Assembly (NCBI GenBank): GCA_011523505.1 | Contig: WTGP01000034.1 | Coordinates: forward strand, 124,001-188,000 | DNA from: Gammaproteobacteria bacterium | Lineage (GTDB): Bacteria; Pseudomonadota; Gammaproteobacteria; Steroidobacterales; Foliamicaceae | DNA length: 64,000 nucleotides | Direction of reading: 5' to 3' | Part shown: one piece after another, positions 9,082 to 18,285 of the stretch | Position numbering within the stretch: the stretch's first letter is position 1 | Layout: each line of letters opens with the position of its first letter | Translations under genes and position numbers: made by a program | Notes under the pieces: generated by a model | What the model was told of the DNA's origin: nothing | Seen by the model: only the letters and a program-made list of their open reading frames with translations | Database searches by the model: none

Positions 9082-11250
9082 ATGGGCTTGCACACTTACA
9101 AATGCCTTCTTGGCACTATCGCTATTGCGGTTGGAATATCGGGTTTTACCGTGAGTTCTGCACTAGCACAGGACACCAATGTAATTGAGGAGATTGTTGT
9201 CACTGCTCAGCGGCGGACTGAAGCAGTTCAATCGATTCCTGCTACGGTAAATACTCTAAACAGCGCTGAACTTCGCTCATCAAATTTGCAAAATGCGGGC
9301 GACATCGCGCTTCGTTTCCCGAACATGATTTATCAGGATAACGGTCTGGTTGCCCGTTTCAATATTCGCGGTGTGACTTTGAATGATACGAGCGAAGGAA
9401 ATGAATCGCCAATTGCGATTTATTCTGACGATGTCTACCGGGGTTTCCTGAGTGCAAGCAAAGCGGCGCTATTTGATCTGGAACGAGTCGAAATTCTTCG
9501 CGGACCCCAAGGCACACTCTATGGGAGAAATGCGACAGGCGGCTTAACTCACTTCATTTCCCGGGAGCCCACGGACGAGTTTGAGGGTTACGGACAAGTC
9601 CAGTATGGGCGTTTCTCTCAGTTCGTCTTCGAGGGAGCGGCAGGTGGTCCAATCTCGGACAATGTTCGTTTCCGACTTTCGGCAAAGGGAACAACCAACG
9701 ACGGTACTCAAGAAAACCTGGTCGATGACACCAGGTGGAATCGCACTAAGGAGCGCGCCGTGCGTTTCCAGTTGGCCGCTGATGTTTCCGATCAAACTGG
9801 TGTGCTCTTCAGTTTTCAAACAACCAACGTTGATGGTTCGCACTTCGGGTATGGCCATTTCGGCATTCTTGATCCGCAGACAGGCGAAATATGCTCAATT
9901 GAAAGATCTCTCGCAGGCGCCTGCACAAGCCAGGGAGACTTTCAAGTCGCAGATCCCGATCCAACTGAAGTTTTCAGTGAGTACGGACCCCCCGAGAAAT
10001 CAATTGATTACCTTGGTGGTCATATGCGAGTAATGCACAATTTCGGATCCGTGACTTTAACGTCAATCAGCGCCTATCAGGACGTTGAGAAGTCACTACA
10101 GGAAGACGCTGATTCACAGCCTGCCTTCATTGCGGAAGGTGCAACTTTCATGGATGGTGAGAGTTTTTCTCAGGAATTCAGGCTGAATGGCGAGACCGGA
10201 AATTGGAATTGGGTTGGCGGAGTCTATTACTATTACGAGGATCGAAACGCGGGGTTCATTATTGAGCCATACGGTGCAGTTACAAACAACAGTAACTTGC
10301 GTACCGATTCGATTGCTGCGTATGTGGACGTGCAAACGAATCTTACGGGCACTACCAGGCTTTCGGCAGGTCTTCGGTTAACTCAGGACGAAAAACGCCA
10401 TACGGGAACATTTGACGATTTCTTCGGATTTAGTGGAAATCTCGTTTCTTTCGACACTGGCTCCAAGGAAGACAGGTTAACCGGCCGTGTTGTCGTCGAT
10501 TGGCGATTCGCCGATTCGTCTCTGGCGTATGCAAGTTTCTCTACCGGATTCAAGAGCCCGGCGTTTAACACCCTGTTGGCAACAGCCAATCCGAATCCGC
10601 TTCAGGCAGCTCCATCGGAGCCCGAAACAATCCTGGCCTATGAAGTTGGCATTAAGAGAAATTTCCTGGGCGGTCGTGGGCTGTTGAATGTGTCGGGCTT
10701 TTTTTACGACTATGAGGGAATTCAGCAAACCTTTTCACCGTCCGATACGCGAACGCCACAATTGGCGAATGTGGGAGATGCAAATGTGTTCGGACTTGAG
10801 GCTGAACTGGCGTTAGTGCCGGCTGAAGGCTGGGAACTCAATGCTTCCATCGGCTTGCTGGATAACGAAATTGAGTCAAGTGAATCCATGTTTGATGGAA
10901 ACCAGTTGGCTTCGTCGCCGGATTTCAGTTTCGGCCTGCTGGCAGCCTATACGTACCCAATCGGTAATTCCGGCAGCTTGCGGTTCCAGGCTGAGTATCG
11001 ATACCAGAGCGATATCCTGTTTGCTCCAGACAACGATCCCTTCGAGGCACAAGAAGGTTACGGGCTTGCAAACCTGTTTGTATCCTGGTCGTCACAGAAC
11101 GAAAAATACCAAATCGAAGGATTTGCAAATAATGTCCTTGATGAGGAGTATCTCGTCCACAGCTTCGTATTTCGGACTTTCGGATTCATGAATAATGGCA
11201 TATGGGGTTTGCCCCGCACATACGGAGTCCGAGCCGTTGTGAACTTCTAG
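9082..11250 (+). CDS. TonB-dependent outer-membrane receptor
   Basis: This 722-residue protein has a signal peptide (MGLHTYKCLLG through SSALAQ), a TonB-box-like IEEIVVTA just after the cleavage site, a plug domain with RVEILRGPQGTLYGRNATGG (about residues 135-155), and a beta-barrel ending in Phe (VRAVVNF), as outer-membrane proteins do. Members take up substrates such as siderophores, vitamins or oligomeric nutrients with TonB/ExbBD energy. The ATG at 9082 is preferred over upstream in-frame starts because it directly begins the signal peptide and follows GAGGGA. It sits behind the operator at 8931, so it is probably the import step for the island's substrate. Confidence 0.93.
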   Translation: MGLHTYKCLLGTIAIAVGISGFTVSSALAQDTNVIEEIVVTAQRRTEAVQSIPATVNTLNSAELRSSNLQNAGDIALRFPNMIYQDNGLVARFNIRGVTLNDTSEGNESPIAIYSDDVYRGFLSASKAALFDLERVEILRGPQGTLYGRNATGGLTHFISREPTDEFEGYGQVQYGRFSQFVFEGAAGGPISDNVRFRLSAKGTTNDGTQENLVDDTRWNRTKERAVRFQLAADVSDQTGVLFSFQTTNVDGSHFGYGHFGILDPQTGEICSIERSLAGACTSQGDFQVADPDPTEVFSEYGPPEKSIDYLGGHMRVMHNFGSVTLTSISAYQDVEKSLQEDADSQPAFIAEGATFMDGESFSQEFRLNGETGNWNWVGGVYYYYEDRNAGFIIEPYGAVTNNSNLRTDSIAAYVDVQTNLTGTTRLSAGLRLTQDEKRHTGTFDDFFGFSGNLVSFDTGSKEDRLTGRVVVDWRFADSSLAYASFSTGFKSPAFNTLLATANPNPLQAAPSEPETILAYEVGIKRNFLGGRGLLNVSGFFYDYEGIQQTFSPSDTRTPQLANVGDANVFGLEAELALVPAEGWELNASIGLLDNEIESSESMFDGNQLASSPDFSFGLLAAYTYPIGNSGSLRFQAEYRYQSDILFAPDNDPFEAQEGYGLANLFVSWSSQNEKYQIEGFANNVLDEEYLVHSFVFRTFGFMNNGIWGLPRTYGVRAVVNF

Positions 11251-11262
11251 TTCGGCGAAGCC

Positions 11263-12852
11263 TTATGTTGTGTTCCCCAGTATGTGGTCGGCGATTTTTT
11301 CGGCCATCATGATGGTTGGTGCGTTGATGCTCGCGTTTGGCAGCCTTGGCATAATCGAAGCGTCGCAGACCCTTAACTTTTCGACGCCATAAACTTGCCC
11401 TTCCTGGTTCACGACGCAGTCACTGTTCGTGCCCATACGACAGCTGCCTGCGATGTGATAGCAACCGAAGGCCGACTCCCGGATATATCGTTCAAGTTCG
11501 CTTTTTTCGTACGACTTAAGAATTGGAAATAAACGGTGACCTCGCGTTGCCTTAAAGCTGTTCTTTTCCGCAAGATCCAGGGCAAGCTCCAGAGCGAAGA
11601 CCATTCTTTTCGTGTCAAGTTTTTCAGCCAGATAGGCGGGGTCGATGAGCGGGGCGTCATTTGGGCATTGTGAACGCAGACGAATGCAGCCGGTGCTTTC
11701 TATGGTTCCGATACCAGTTGAAATAGTGTAGCCATGCATCCAAAGCCTCGGTTTCAAGACGTCCTTTGCGACGGGAATGAACAGACATTGGATATCCGGA
11801 TAGCCCTCCGCGTATGGGCTTGAAACCATGGCACCGACTTCAAAACCGTTTGTTGTGAGTGGTCCTTCTCTCTTTAGCATCCACTTGAGCCCAGCCCCAA
11901 AAACGGACGCGTACGACGAGTGCCGCGCCAGTGAATTATTCTCGATGCTGGAGTATGAGACATCCACAGCCAAATGATCTTGAAGGTTTTGACCCACAGG
12001 CAGGTCGCATATCACATCGATTCCTAGTGAGCGCAAGGCACTTGCAGGTCCTATCCCCGACAACATGAGTAATTTTGGTGAGCTTGCAGCGCCGGCGCAC
12101 AAGCACACTTCACGATCAGCAAATGCCTTTGTGATGCGTCCGTTCAGCTCGTATTTCACACCTGTAACTTCACCATTCTGAATGAGAACTTTGTGACAAT
12201 GCGCGGAAGGAAGAACCATCAGATTCGATCGATCCAATATAGGCCAGATGTATGCTGAAGCTGCCGAAACGCGTTGGCCTCGGTAAATTGTTACGTCGCA
12301 CTTATGAAAACCTTCTTGCACACCGCCATTGATGTCGTCAGATGAGGGCAATCCGGATTCCTCGCACGCATTCAGAAAAGTCTCGCTAAGCGGTTCAAGT
12401 TTGCAATGCTGCGTAACATTGATCGGCCCTCCCGCCCCGCGGAAAAAGGATGCTCCCCCTGAAAAGTCCTCAGATCGCCTGAAATAGGGAAGAACTTCAC
12501 GAAACCCCCAGCCTTCTGCGCCAGTTTGCTCCCACGCATCGAAGTCTCGCGCATGACCGCGCGAGTAAATCATTCCATTAATCGCGGATGTACCACCAAG
12601 TATTCGACCACGAGGTTGAAAGACGCGACGGTTTTCGAGGCCCGGTTGAGGAGTTGTGAAATAATGCCAAACTCGCTTTGTACGTTTCACGTTGTGGGTT
12701 GCCAACGCAGGTATACGTGTCAATAGGTCTCTGCAATCAATTCCTGCTTCAAGCAGCAGCACACTCGTGTCGGGATCGGCACTCAGACGATTGGCCAGAA
12801 CACAGCCCGCAGAACCACCACCGACGATTATGTAGTCAAAGTACTTTTTCAT
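11263..12852 (-). CDS. GMC-family FAD-dependent oxidoreductase (choline/alcohol dehydrogenase type)
   Basis: This 529-residue glucose-methanol-choline oxidoreductase oxidises an alcohol to an aldehyde or ketone. It has the N-terminal FAD motif DYIIVGGGSAGCVLANRLS, the GMC signature region RGRILGGTSAINGMIYSRG (about residues 80-100), and a C-terminal catalytic block with YHIAGSCRMG (His) and NASINAPTIM (Asn). It is the last gene of the minus-strand unit starting at the biotin carboxylase, 75 bases after the RraA-like gene. It converges with the TonB receptor, leaving only 12 bases. The substrate is unknown. Confidence 0.92.
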   Translation of the reverse strand: MKKYFDYIIVGGGSAGCVLANRLSADPDTSVLLLEAGIDCRDLLTRIPALATHNVKRTKRVWHYFTTPQPGLENRRVFQPRGRILGGTSAINGMIYSRGHARDFDAWEQTGAEGWGFREVLPYFRRSEDFSGGASFFRGAGGPINVTQHCKLEPLSETFLNACEESGLPSSDDINGGVQEGFHKCDVTIYRGQRVSAASAYIWPILDRSNLMVLPSAHCHKVLIQNGEVTGVKYELNGRITKAFADREVCLCAGAASSPKLLMLSGIGPASALRSLGIDVICDLPVGQNLQDHLAVDVSYSSIENNSLARHSSYASVFGAGLKWMLKREGPLTTNGFEVGAMVSSPYAEGYPDIQCLFIPVAKDVLKPRLWMHGYTISTGIGTIESTGCIRLRSQCPNDAPLIDPAYLAEKLDTKRMVFALELALDLAEKNSFKATRGHRLFPILKSYEKSELERYIRESAFGCYHIAGSCRMGTNSDCVVNQEGQVYGVEKLRVCDASIMPRLPNASINAPTIMMAEKIADHILGNTT

Positions 12853-12927
12853 AGTCCAGGAAGGTACCGAAATCAGACATTCAATCAGTAACTGAATTTC
12901 TTGATTTCTTTCACAATAATCAACTCG

Positions 12928-13578
12928 CTAAAACACACCAGTGACTTTGTAAACTTCCCGTAATAACTTGCCCGATCGCACAAGGGCGAGTGTTTCCTCA
13001 TCCTTCGCAAGTGCCGCTTGGCCCATTGACAATGTAATTTCTTCGACATCCTGGGGCACAGCGAGGCATCCATCAAAGTCGCCGAATATCAGGTCGCCAG
13101 GTTCCACCCATGTACCGCCACAACTCACGGCGACATCTGCGGCGACAATCTTGGCTCTTCCGCCTGGATCCTGAGGTCCGGCAGACGAGCAGTAGAGTGA
13201 GAACCCCATTTCCTTGATTTGTAAAATATCTCTTGCGAATCCATCGGTTACACATCCTTCAGCACCTCGCATCTGCGCAGCCGTGCTTAAGACATCTCCC
13301 CAGATGCCGTAACGGTTAGGCAGCCCACAGGCAATCACCGGTACGTCCCCCTCCTGGAGGCTATCCAGGAATCCAAAATAGGCCTCCAGCATGTCGTCGC
13401 GATCACCTTCCGCCGTGCCGGGACCAAACTGTAGAGTTCGGGCACGGCCAACCAATAGAGGCTTATCAAGTATGGGTCTTATTGCGCGATCAAATAATTG
13501 AGCTTTCCGGCCGACTTGATCGAGCATGTCCGATACAATTGCTGAAGATAGCGATCTCCAGGGCGATAGATCCTTCAT
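12928..13578 (-). CDS. RraA-like protein (HMG/CHA aldolase family)
   Basis: This 216-residue protein is of the RraA/4-hydroxy-4-methyl-2-oxoglutarate aldolase family. The typical G-D-x(n)-G-x-x-G-x-V-x-D-G-x-x-R-D pattern is present as GIWGDVLSTAAQMRGAEG followed by CVTDGFARD, where Arg-Asp binds substrate and metal in aldolase members. That pattern favours an enzyme over the RNase E inhibitor RraA. Such enzymes split 4-hydroxy-2-oxoacids to pyruvate or decarboxylate oxaloacetate. Its start is one base past the stop of the aminotransferase, so the two are translationally coupled. Confidence 0.86.
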   Translation of the reverse strand: MKDLSPWRSLSSAIVSDMLDQVGRKAQLFDRAIRPILDKPLLVGRARTLQFGPGTAEGDRDDMLEAYFGFLDSLQEGDVPVIACGLPNRYGIWGDVLSTAAQMRGAEGCVTDGFARDILQIKEMGFSLYCSSAGPQDPGGRAKIVAADVAVSCGGTWVEPGDLIFGDFDGCLAVPQDVEEITLSMGQAALAKDEETLALVRSGKLLREVYKVTGVF

Positions 13579-13579
13579 T

Positions 13580-14746
13580 TCAATTTCCTCCTTGTGGTTC
13601 TAGGAACTCGAGCATGGCCTTTAGGCCGCTGCGCAGTTGCTCATCTGCTACAGCGTAGGAAATTCTTACCGTATGGTCCCAGTCGGCGCCAAAAGTGATG
13701 CCAGGAGAAACCGCCACTGCCTTTTCTTGCAATAGGTCTTTTGCAAATTGCATCGAGCCGCCGACTCTCTCTCCAACATCAATCATGGCATAAAAGGCGC
13801 CTTGAAGCCTGCCCAGAAGGCGTCCGGTGTCCCCAACGGTATCCAGTACGATTTGCTTCTTATTCCTGTAGGCGGAAAGACGTTCGCGAATACCGTCTTG
13901 TGGTCCCGATAAGGCGGAAATTGCCGCATGCTGGGAAACGGTAGTTATGCAACCGGCAACAGACTCGATAACGGCGCGGGAGCCATCCACCAATCTGTCC
14001 GGGACAACGATGTATCCGAGCCTGAAGCCAGTCATCGCATATCCTTTCGAAACACCTGATACGCACAGAGTGCCCGATTGATAGTCACATTCCAAAACGG
14101 ATGCGAATTCTCCTTCATAGACAATATCTTCGTAGATTTCGTCACTTATGACGTACAAGCCGTTCGATTCGGCAAACTCAACGAGACCAGACAACTTTTC
14201 CATGGGAATAACGCTTCCGGTAGGATTTGATGGACTATTGAGCAGCAGAGCCTTCGTGCGAGATGACACAAGCTCTTGAAGATTCCCCAAGTCCGGTAAA
14301 AAACCATTTTCCGGTCGTTGCCGATAGCGAACTGCTTCAGCCCCCACCAGCCTGAACATTCCCAAGTAGTTAGGCCAACACGGATCTGGTATCAGTACTT
14401 CGTCACGCCTCTCCAACGCCAATACGGCCGCCAAATAAAGAGCACCGACAGCGCCATTTGCCACAATTACGCGATCCGGACTGACAGATCGTCCTGTTCT
14501 TTCTGAAATGCGGGCGGCAATCGCTTCCCGTAACGGCAGGATTCCTGCATTTGAGGTGTAGCGTGTTGCTCCACTCCGCAACGCGCTGCAGGCCGCGTCT
14601 ATTACATGCGGCGGCGTATCGAAATTGGGTTCACCTATTTCAAGATGAATTACATTCTCAAGTGTTTCAGCCAGCGTAAAGATTTCCCTTATGCCCGATC
14701 GGGGAATTGATTGCACCAATCGGGATGATTTGAGTTCAATGGCCAT
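13580..14746 (-). CDS. PLP-dependent class I/II aminotransferase
   Basis: This 388-residue fold-type I aminotransferase begins MAIELKSSRLVQSIPRSGIRE at an ATG preceded by GGAGGAG, a strong ribosome-binding site. An in-frame upstream Met at 14788 was rejected. LNSPSNPTGSV and the lysine-bearing VSGVSKGYAMTGFRLGY are the cofactor motifs. In the island's proposed pathway it would turn an amino acid into the 2-oxoacid used by the ferredoxin oxidoreductase at 20711. It is a paralogue of the aminotransferase at 704-1864 but carries the lower-G+C codon use of the island. Confidence 0.9.
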   Translation of the reverse strand: MAIELKSSRLVQSIPRSGIREIFTLAETLENVIHLEIGEPNFDTPPHVIDAACSALRSGATRYTSNAGILPLREAIAARISERTGRSVSPDRVIVANGAVGALYLAAVLALERRDEVLIPDPCWPNYLGMFRLVGAEAVRYRQRPENGFLPDLGNLQELVSSRTKALLLNSPSNPTGSVIPMEKLSGLVEFAESNGLYVISDEIYEDIVYEGEFASVLECDYQSGTLCVSGVSKGYAMTGFRLGYIVVPDRLVDGSRAVIESVAGCITTVSQHAAISALSGPQDGIRERLSAYRNKKQIVLDTVGDTGRLLGRLQGAFYAMIDVGERVGGSMQFAKDLLQEKAVAVSPGITFGADWDHTVRISYAVADEQLRSGLKAMLEFLEPQGGN

Positions 14747-14802
14747 TTTGTATGCTCCTCCAGCACTTCCTGTTTTTCCTTGGCGCAAGCGGCGAGTTAA
14801 AA

Positions 14803-15963
14803 CTAACGTTGTTTCTCATTTTGCAGAGATTCGAGAAACGACCTTCTGTACCAGGAAGATAGCGAACCCCGGTATTGCTTCGGCCACATTCCGAAATCGG
14901 GATCTGCGCCCAGTTCTTGGGCTGCATGCAAGGTCCAGAAGGGATCAAAAAGTATGGTTCGCGCCAATGCAATCAGATCTGCTTGACCAGTTCTTATGAT
15001 TTGGTCTGCATGTGAAGCAGAAAGGATCAGGCCAACCGCCATAGTCGCAATTTGAGCCTCACTCCGTATCCGCTCGGCATACGGAACCTGATAGCCCTCA
15101 CCAACGGTAAGGAGTTGAGTGTCGATCCAGTGCAATATGCCGCCTGCAGAACAGTCGACGACGTCCACGCCGTGTTCCCCAAGTAGCTTGGCCAACTGGA
15201 TCGATTCCTCAATCGTCCAGCCATCCGCAACGCCATCAATTGACGAAAGGCGAAAGAACAAGGGCTTTTCGGAGGGCCAATTCGACCGAACAGCATCAAC
15301 CACCTCGAGCGCGAATCGAATTCTGTTTGCGAGTGAACCACCGTACTTGTCTTTGCGTCCATTTGTAATTGGGGACAGGAATTGGTTTATCAGATAGCCG
15401 TGAGCACCGTGAATCTCAAGAACGTCGAACCCGGCCTCTTCCGTGCGTCGCGCTGCTTCCGCCCAAGCCGCCACGACTTCCTGTATTTCCGGTTGTGTAA
15501 GCTCTTTCGGAAACGCTTCATTCTTGCCGAAAGCTATTGAGGAAGGCGCAATCGTTTCCCATTTTGGCTCAGGCCCGGAGGTTTCAGTAAGGTATTCTCC
15601 GCCGCCGGATCTAATCGTACAGCTTGCCTTACGACCGGCGTGCGCGAGCTGCATTCCGGCCAAGGCTCCGTTGCGGTGATAGATCTCCGCGATTTGCCGG
15701 AATGGCTCAATATGGCAGTCGTCCCATATGCCCGTGCATGCATGAGTAATTCGCCCGCGTTCCTCGACCGCAGTCGCTTCGGTAAATCCCAATGCAACGC
15801 CGCCAACTGCGAAAAGCGCGTGGTGGTCCAAGTGCCAATTCGTCGGTGCGCCCCGAATAGCGGAATACTGACACATTGCCGAGGCAACAATACGGTTCTT
15901 GAGCGTCAGGTTTCTGATTTCAATTGGAGAGAAGAGCCCGTTTTGTGACGAATTAGCTTGCAT
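14803..15963 (-). CDS. NADH:flavin oxidoreductase, Old Yellow Enzyme family (YqjM/NamA type)
   Basis: This 386-residue FMN TIM-barrel ene-reductase reduces activated C=C bonds. The Cys of the YqjM-type class is in VASAMCQYSA (about residue 31), the substrate-anchoring His pair is in DVLEIHGAHGYLINQFLSP (about residues 180-198), and MQLAHAGRKAS is a family motif. It follows the biotin carboxylase with only a 6-base gap, so it is co-transcribed. In a route that lacks a visible acyl-CoA dehydrogenase it might handle a C=C step, but this is inference. Confidence 0.92.
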   Translation of the reverse strand: MQANSSQNGLFSPIEIRNLTLKNRIVASAMCQYSAIRGAPTNWHLDHHALFAVGGVALGFTEATAVEERGRITHACTGIWDDCHIEPFRQIAEIYHRNGALAGMQLAHAGRKASCTIRSGGGEYLTETSGPEPKWETIAPSSIAFGKNEAFPKELTQPEIQEVVAAWAEAARRTEEAGFDVLEIHGAHGYLINQFLSPITNGRKDKYGGSLANRIRFALEVVDAVRSNWPSEKPLFFRLSSIDGVADGWTIEESIQLAKLLGEHGVDVVDCSAGGILHWIDTQLLTVGEGYQVPYAERIRSEAQIATMAVGLILSASHADQIIRTGQADLIALARTILFDPFWTLHAAQELGADPDFGMWPKQYRGSLSSWYRRSFLESLQNEKQR

Positions 15964-15969
15964 CTGCTC

Positions 15970-17382
15970 TTATTTCTCTCCGGCGGAAAGAGTGGAGCGC
16001 GCACCTCTGCTGACTGCCAGCCACCTCTCCTGGATCTCATCAACAAGCCTGGTATGAAGATTGCATTCCGCAAATTCCGGTTCCATGAGCAGGAACTTAA
16101 GGAAGTTCAAGTTGGTGCGAATGCCGTCAACCCGAATCGCCCCGACAGCGTCAACGAGATTTCTTGACGCTTGAGTTCGTGATTCACCATGACCAATAAC
16201 CTTCATGAGCATTGGGTCATAAAACGGGCTAACCGTATTGCCTTCAACATACCCGTAGTCTATTCTGATGTTGCAGCGATCAGGCATTGTGAGACGCTCT
16301 ATCTTTCCCGGCGACGGGAAAAAATTCCGTTCAGGCTGCTCGGCATATATGCGAGCTTCGATCGCATGGCCGTTTATTTTGCTGCTGGCGGCACTCAAGG
16401 TTTCCTTGCAGTCAATATTCAAGGCATGCAGCATTTGGGCGGCAACCAGGTCGGCGCCAGTTATCATTTCCGTTACGGGGTGCTCTACCTGAATGCGAGT
16501 ATTCATTTCGAGGAAAAAATACTCATTCGTGTCCTCGTGGAACAGGAACTCCACAGTTCCCGCCCCCTCATATGAGATGTGCTCCGCAAGGGCTATGGCG
16601 CTTTCTGCCATAGCATTCCTGAGTTGTTGAGGAATTCCGGGCGCCGGTGCTTCTTCAATAATCTTTTGGTACCTGCGCTGCAATGAGCAATCCCTGTCAA
16701 ACAAACTGACAGCCTCTCCGCCACCAAATCCGAAGACTTGCACCTCCACATGCCTCGCTTCGTCCAGCAATTGTTCAAGGAATACGCTCCCGTCACCAAA
16801 CGCCTTAAGCGCCATCTGACTGGTACCTTGGACCGCGTGAAGGAGTTCGGCCCGGTTCTCTACAATACGCATGCCGATACCGCCGCCACCTGATGCAGCC
16901 TTCACCAGCAGAGGAAATCCCACCTCAATACCGCCGTCAAGCACTTCACTTTCCCTGGCCAGATTCAGGCGCTCGGTACCTCTAAGCAGTGGCACGCCAA
17001 TACTGCACGCGAGTTCTCGGGCCCTTTCCTTGTTCCCCATTATTTCTATGGACTCTGGCGATGGACCTACAAACGTAATCTTTTCTCTTGAGCAGGCCCT
17101 TGCAAAATCCGCGTTTTCGGAAAGAAACCCATAGCCGGGATGAATTAACGTGGCGCCAACACTTGTGGCGGCGTCCAGAACCTTTGTAACGTTCAAGTAC
17201 GAATCTGCGGCTCGGGTGCCACCAATCGCGATTGCCGTATCGGCCATAGACACGTGCGGCAGCTTTTCGTCCACTTCGGAGAAGACTGCAGCCGTTCTGA
17301 GTCCAATTCCCTTTGCCGCTCGTATAATTCGGCAGGCGATTTCGCCCCGATTTGCTACCAGGACCGTTGTTTTGGGACCCAA
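15970..17382 (-). CDS. Biotin carboxylase subunit of an acyl-CoA carboxylase
   Basis: This 470-residue ATP-grasp biotin carboxylase carboxylates the biotin carried by a separate carrier protein. VLVANRGEIACRIIRA at the N-terminus, KAASGGGGIGMRIV in the ATP site and EMNTRIQVEHPVTEMITG near residue 290 are diagnostic. The open frame starts at a GTG at 17463, but a perfect TATAAT (17431-17436, minus strand) and an operator (17412-17429) lie inside that extension. The likely start is therefore TTG at 17382, preceded by AAAGGG, giving a normal N-terminus. There is no fused biotin carrier; that role falls to the 70-residue protein at 19833. It is divergent from the crotonase-carboxyltransferase-carrier operon. 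Confidence 0.9.
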   Translation of the reverse strand: MGPKTTVLVANRGEIACRIIRAAKGIGLRTAAVFSEVDEKLPHVSMADTAIAIGGTRAADSYLNVTKVLDAATSVGATLIHPGYGFLSENADFARACSREKITFVGPSPESIEIMGNKERARELACSIGVPLLRGTERLNLARESEVLDGGIEVGFPLLVKAASGGGGIGMRIVENRAELLHAVQGTSQMALKAFGDGSVFLEQLLDEARHVEVQVFGFGGGEAVSLFDRDCSLQRRYQKIIEEAPAPGIPQQLRNAMAESAIALAEHISYEGAGTVEFLFHEDTNEYFFLEMNTRIQVEHPVTEMITGADLVAAQMLHALNIDCKETLSAASSKINGHAIEARIYAEQPERNFFPSPGKIERLTMPDRCNIRIDYGYVEGNTVSPFYDPMLMKVIGHGESRTQASRNLVDAVGAIRVDGIRTNLNFLKFLLMEPEFAECNLHTRLVDEIQERWLAVSRGARSTLSAGEK

Positions 17383-17411
17383 GACGTGCCCTTTGAGTGT
17401 TCTGATTACCG

Positions 17412-17436
17412 TACTACCGTTCGTTAGTATATTATA
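17412..17436 (-). promoter_or_regulatory. TATAAT -10 element and TetR-type operator in the divergent carboxylase intergenic region
   Basis: On the minus strand a perfect TATAAT (17436-17431) is followed immediately by the palindrome TACTAACGAACGGTAGTA (17429-17412), built on CTAACG-N2-CGTTAG with one altered base in one half. The expected transcription start falls inside the operator. The site lies 73 bases before the crotonase start on the other strand, so it may also control that operon. No convincing -35 was seen for the minus promoter. Confidence 0.7.
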
Positions 17437-17502
17437 TTCGTCGCAAATCGGTTCCCATCCCACAATGTTCAGTCAAGTTCTTGTCTTGGCGGAGAATGCC
17501 CG

Positions 17503-18285
17503 ATGGCAGTTAATCAGCATAGTTCCGACGTAATCCAGGAAATTACCAATGACGTTTTGCGAATCGTAATCTCAAGGCCCGAGAAACGAAACCCGCTTGG
17601 CTCATCCACCGCAAGGGCACTGGTCGACGCTCTGAAGAGGGCTGACCAGGACAATGACATTCGCGTGATTGTACTGACCGGGGCAGGGGACGCGTTCAGC
17701 GCCGGGGGAAACCTGAAAGAATTTGTTGAACTGTTCGAAGGCAGTGCGTCTGAAATCTGGGAAGATGGGGCTACGTGGCACGATCTTTATGGGTGCATTC
17801 GAAAGTTGGGTAAGCCCGTAATTGCACGAGTAGATGGGCCTGCAATTGCCGGTGGATGTGGCCTGGTCTGTTGTTGCGATTTTGTGATCGCGTCAGAAAG
17901 GGCGATCTTCGGACTGCCCGAAATTACGATCGGCTTGTTTGCCCTTTTTATTTTGCCGCCCCTACTTGACCGCGTAGGCAGGGCTCAGGCGCGCAAATTG
18001 ACCCTGACCGGACGAAGATTGACTGCTAGAGAAGCACTCGAGGCGGGCATCGTGGATGAGGTTGCGCCAATCGACTCATTGGATGACACAGTGGAAAGAC
18101 TTGCTGGATCATTGTCGAAAATTGCACCTGCTACCATGAGAAAGGCCAAGCACTCATTTCGGGTAATTTCGGATAACGGATTCGATGCCGGCCTGGAACT
18201 TGCGCGCGGTTTGCGCGGGGCTTTCATGGGATCCAGGGAACTTCACGCCGGCATAGGGAAATTCTTTGAGGGCAAGGGTTCATGA
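17503..18285 (+). CDS. Enoyl-CoA hydratase/isomerase family protein
   Basis: This 260-residue crotonase-fold protein acts on CoA thioesters. The oxyanion-hole segments are FSAGGNLKEF (about residues 65-75) and AIAGGCGLVCCCDF (about residues 110-125), followed by IFGLPEITIGLF. The second catalytic Glu (in LPE) is present. The position of the first (GGCEL in hydratases) is Gly, so it may be an isomerase or a hydratase using one Glu. Placed with carboxylase subunits and an HMG-CoA-lyase-like gene, a methylglutaconyl-CoA-hydratase-like role is plausible. GGAG precedes the ATG, and the stop overlaps the next start by 4 bases. Confidence 0.9.
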   Translation: MAVNQHSSDVIQEITNDVLRIVISRPEKRNPLGSSTARALVDALKRADQDNDIRVIVLTGAGDAFSAGGNLKEFVELFEGSASEIWEDGATWHDLYGCIRKLGKPVIARVDGPAIAGGCGLVCCCDFVIASERAIFGLPEITIGLFALFILPPLLDRVGRAQARKLTLTGRRLTAREALEAGIVDEVAPIDSLDDTVERLAGSLSKIAPATMRKAKHSFRVISDNGFDAGLELARGLRGAFMGSRELHAGIGKFFEGKGS

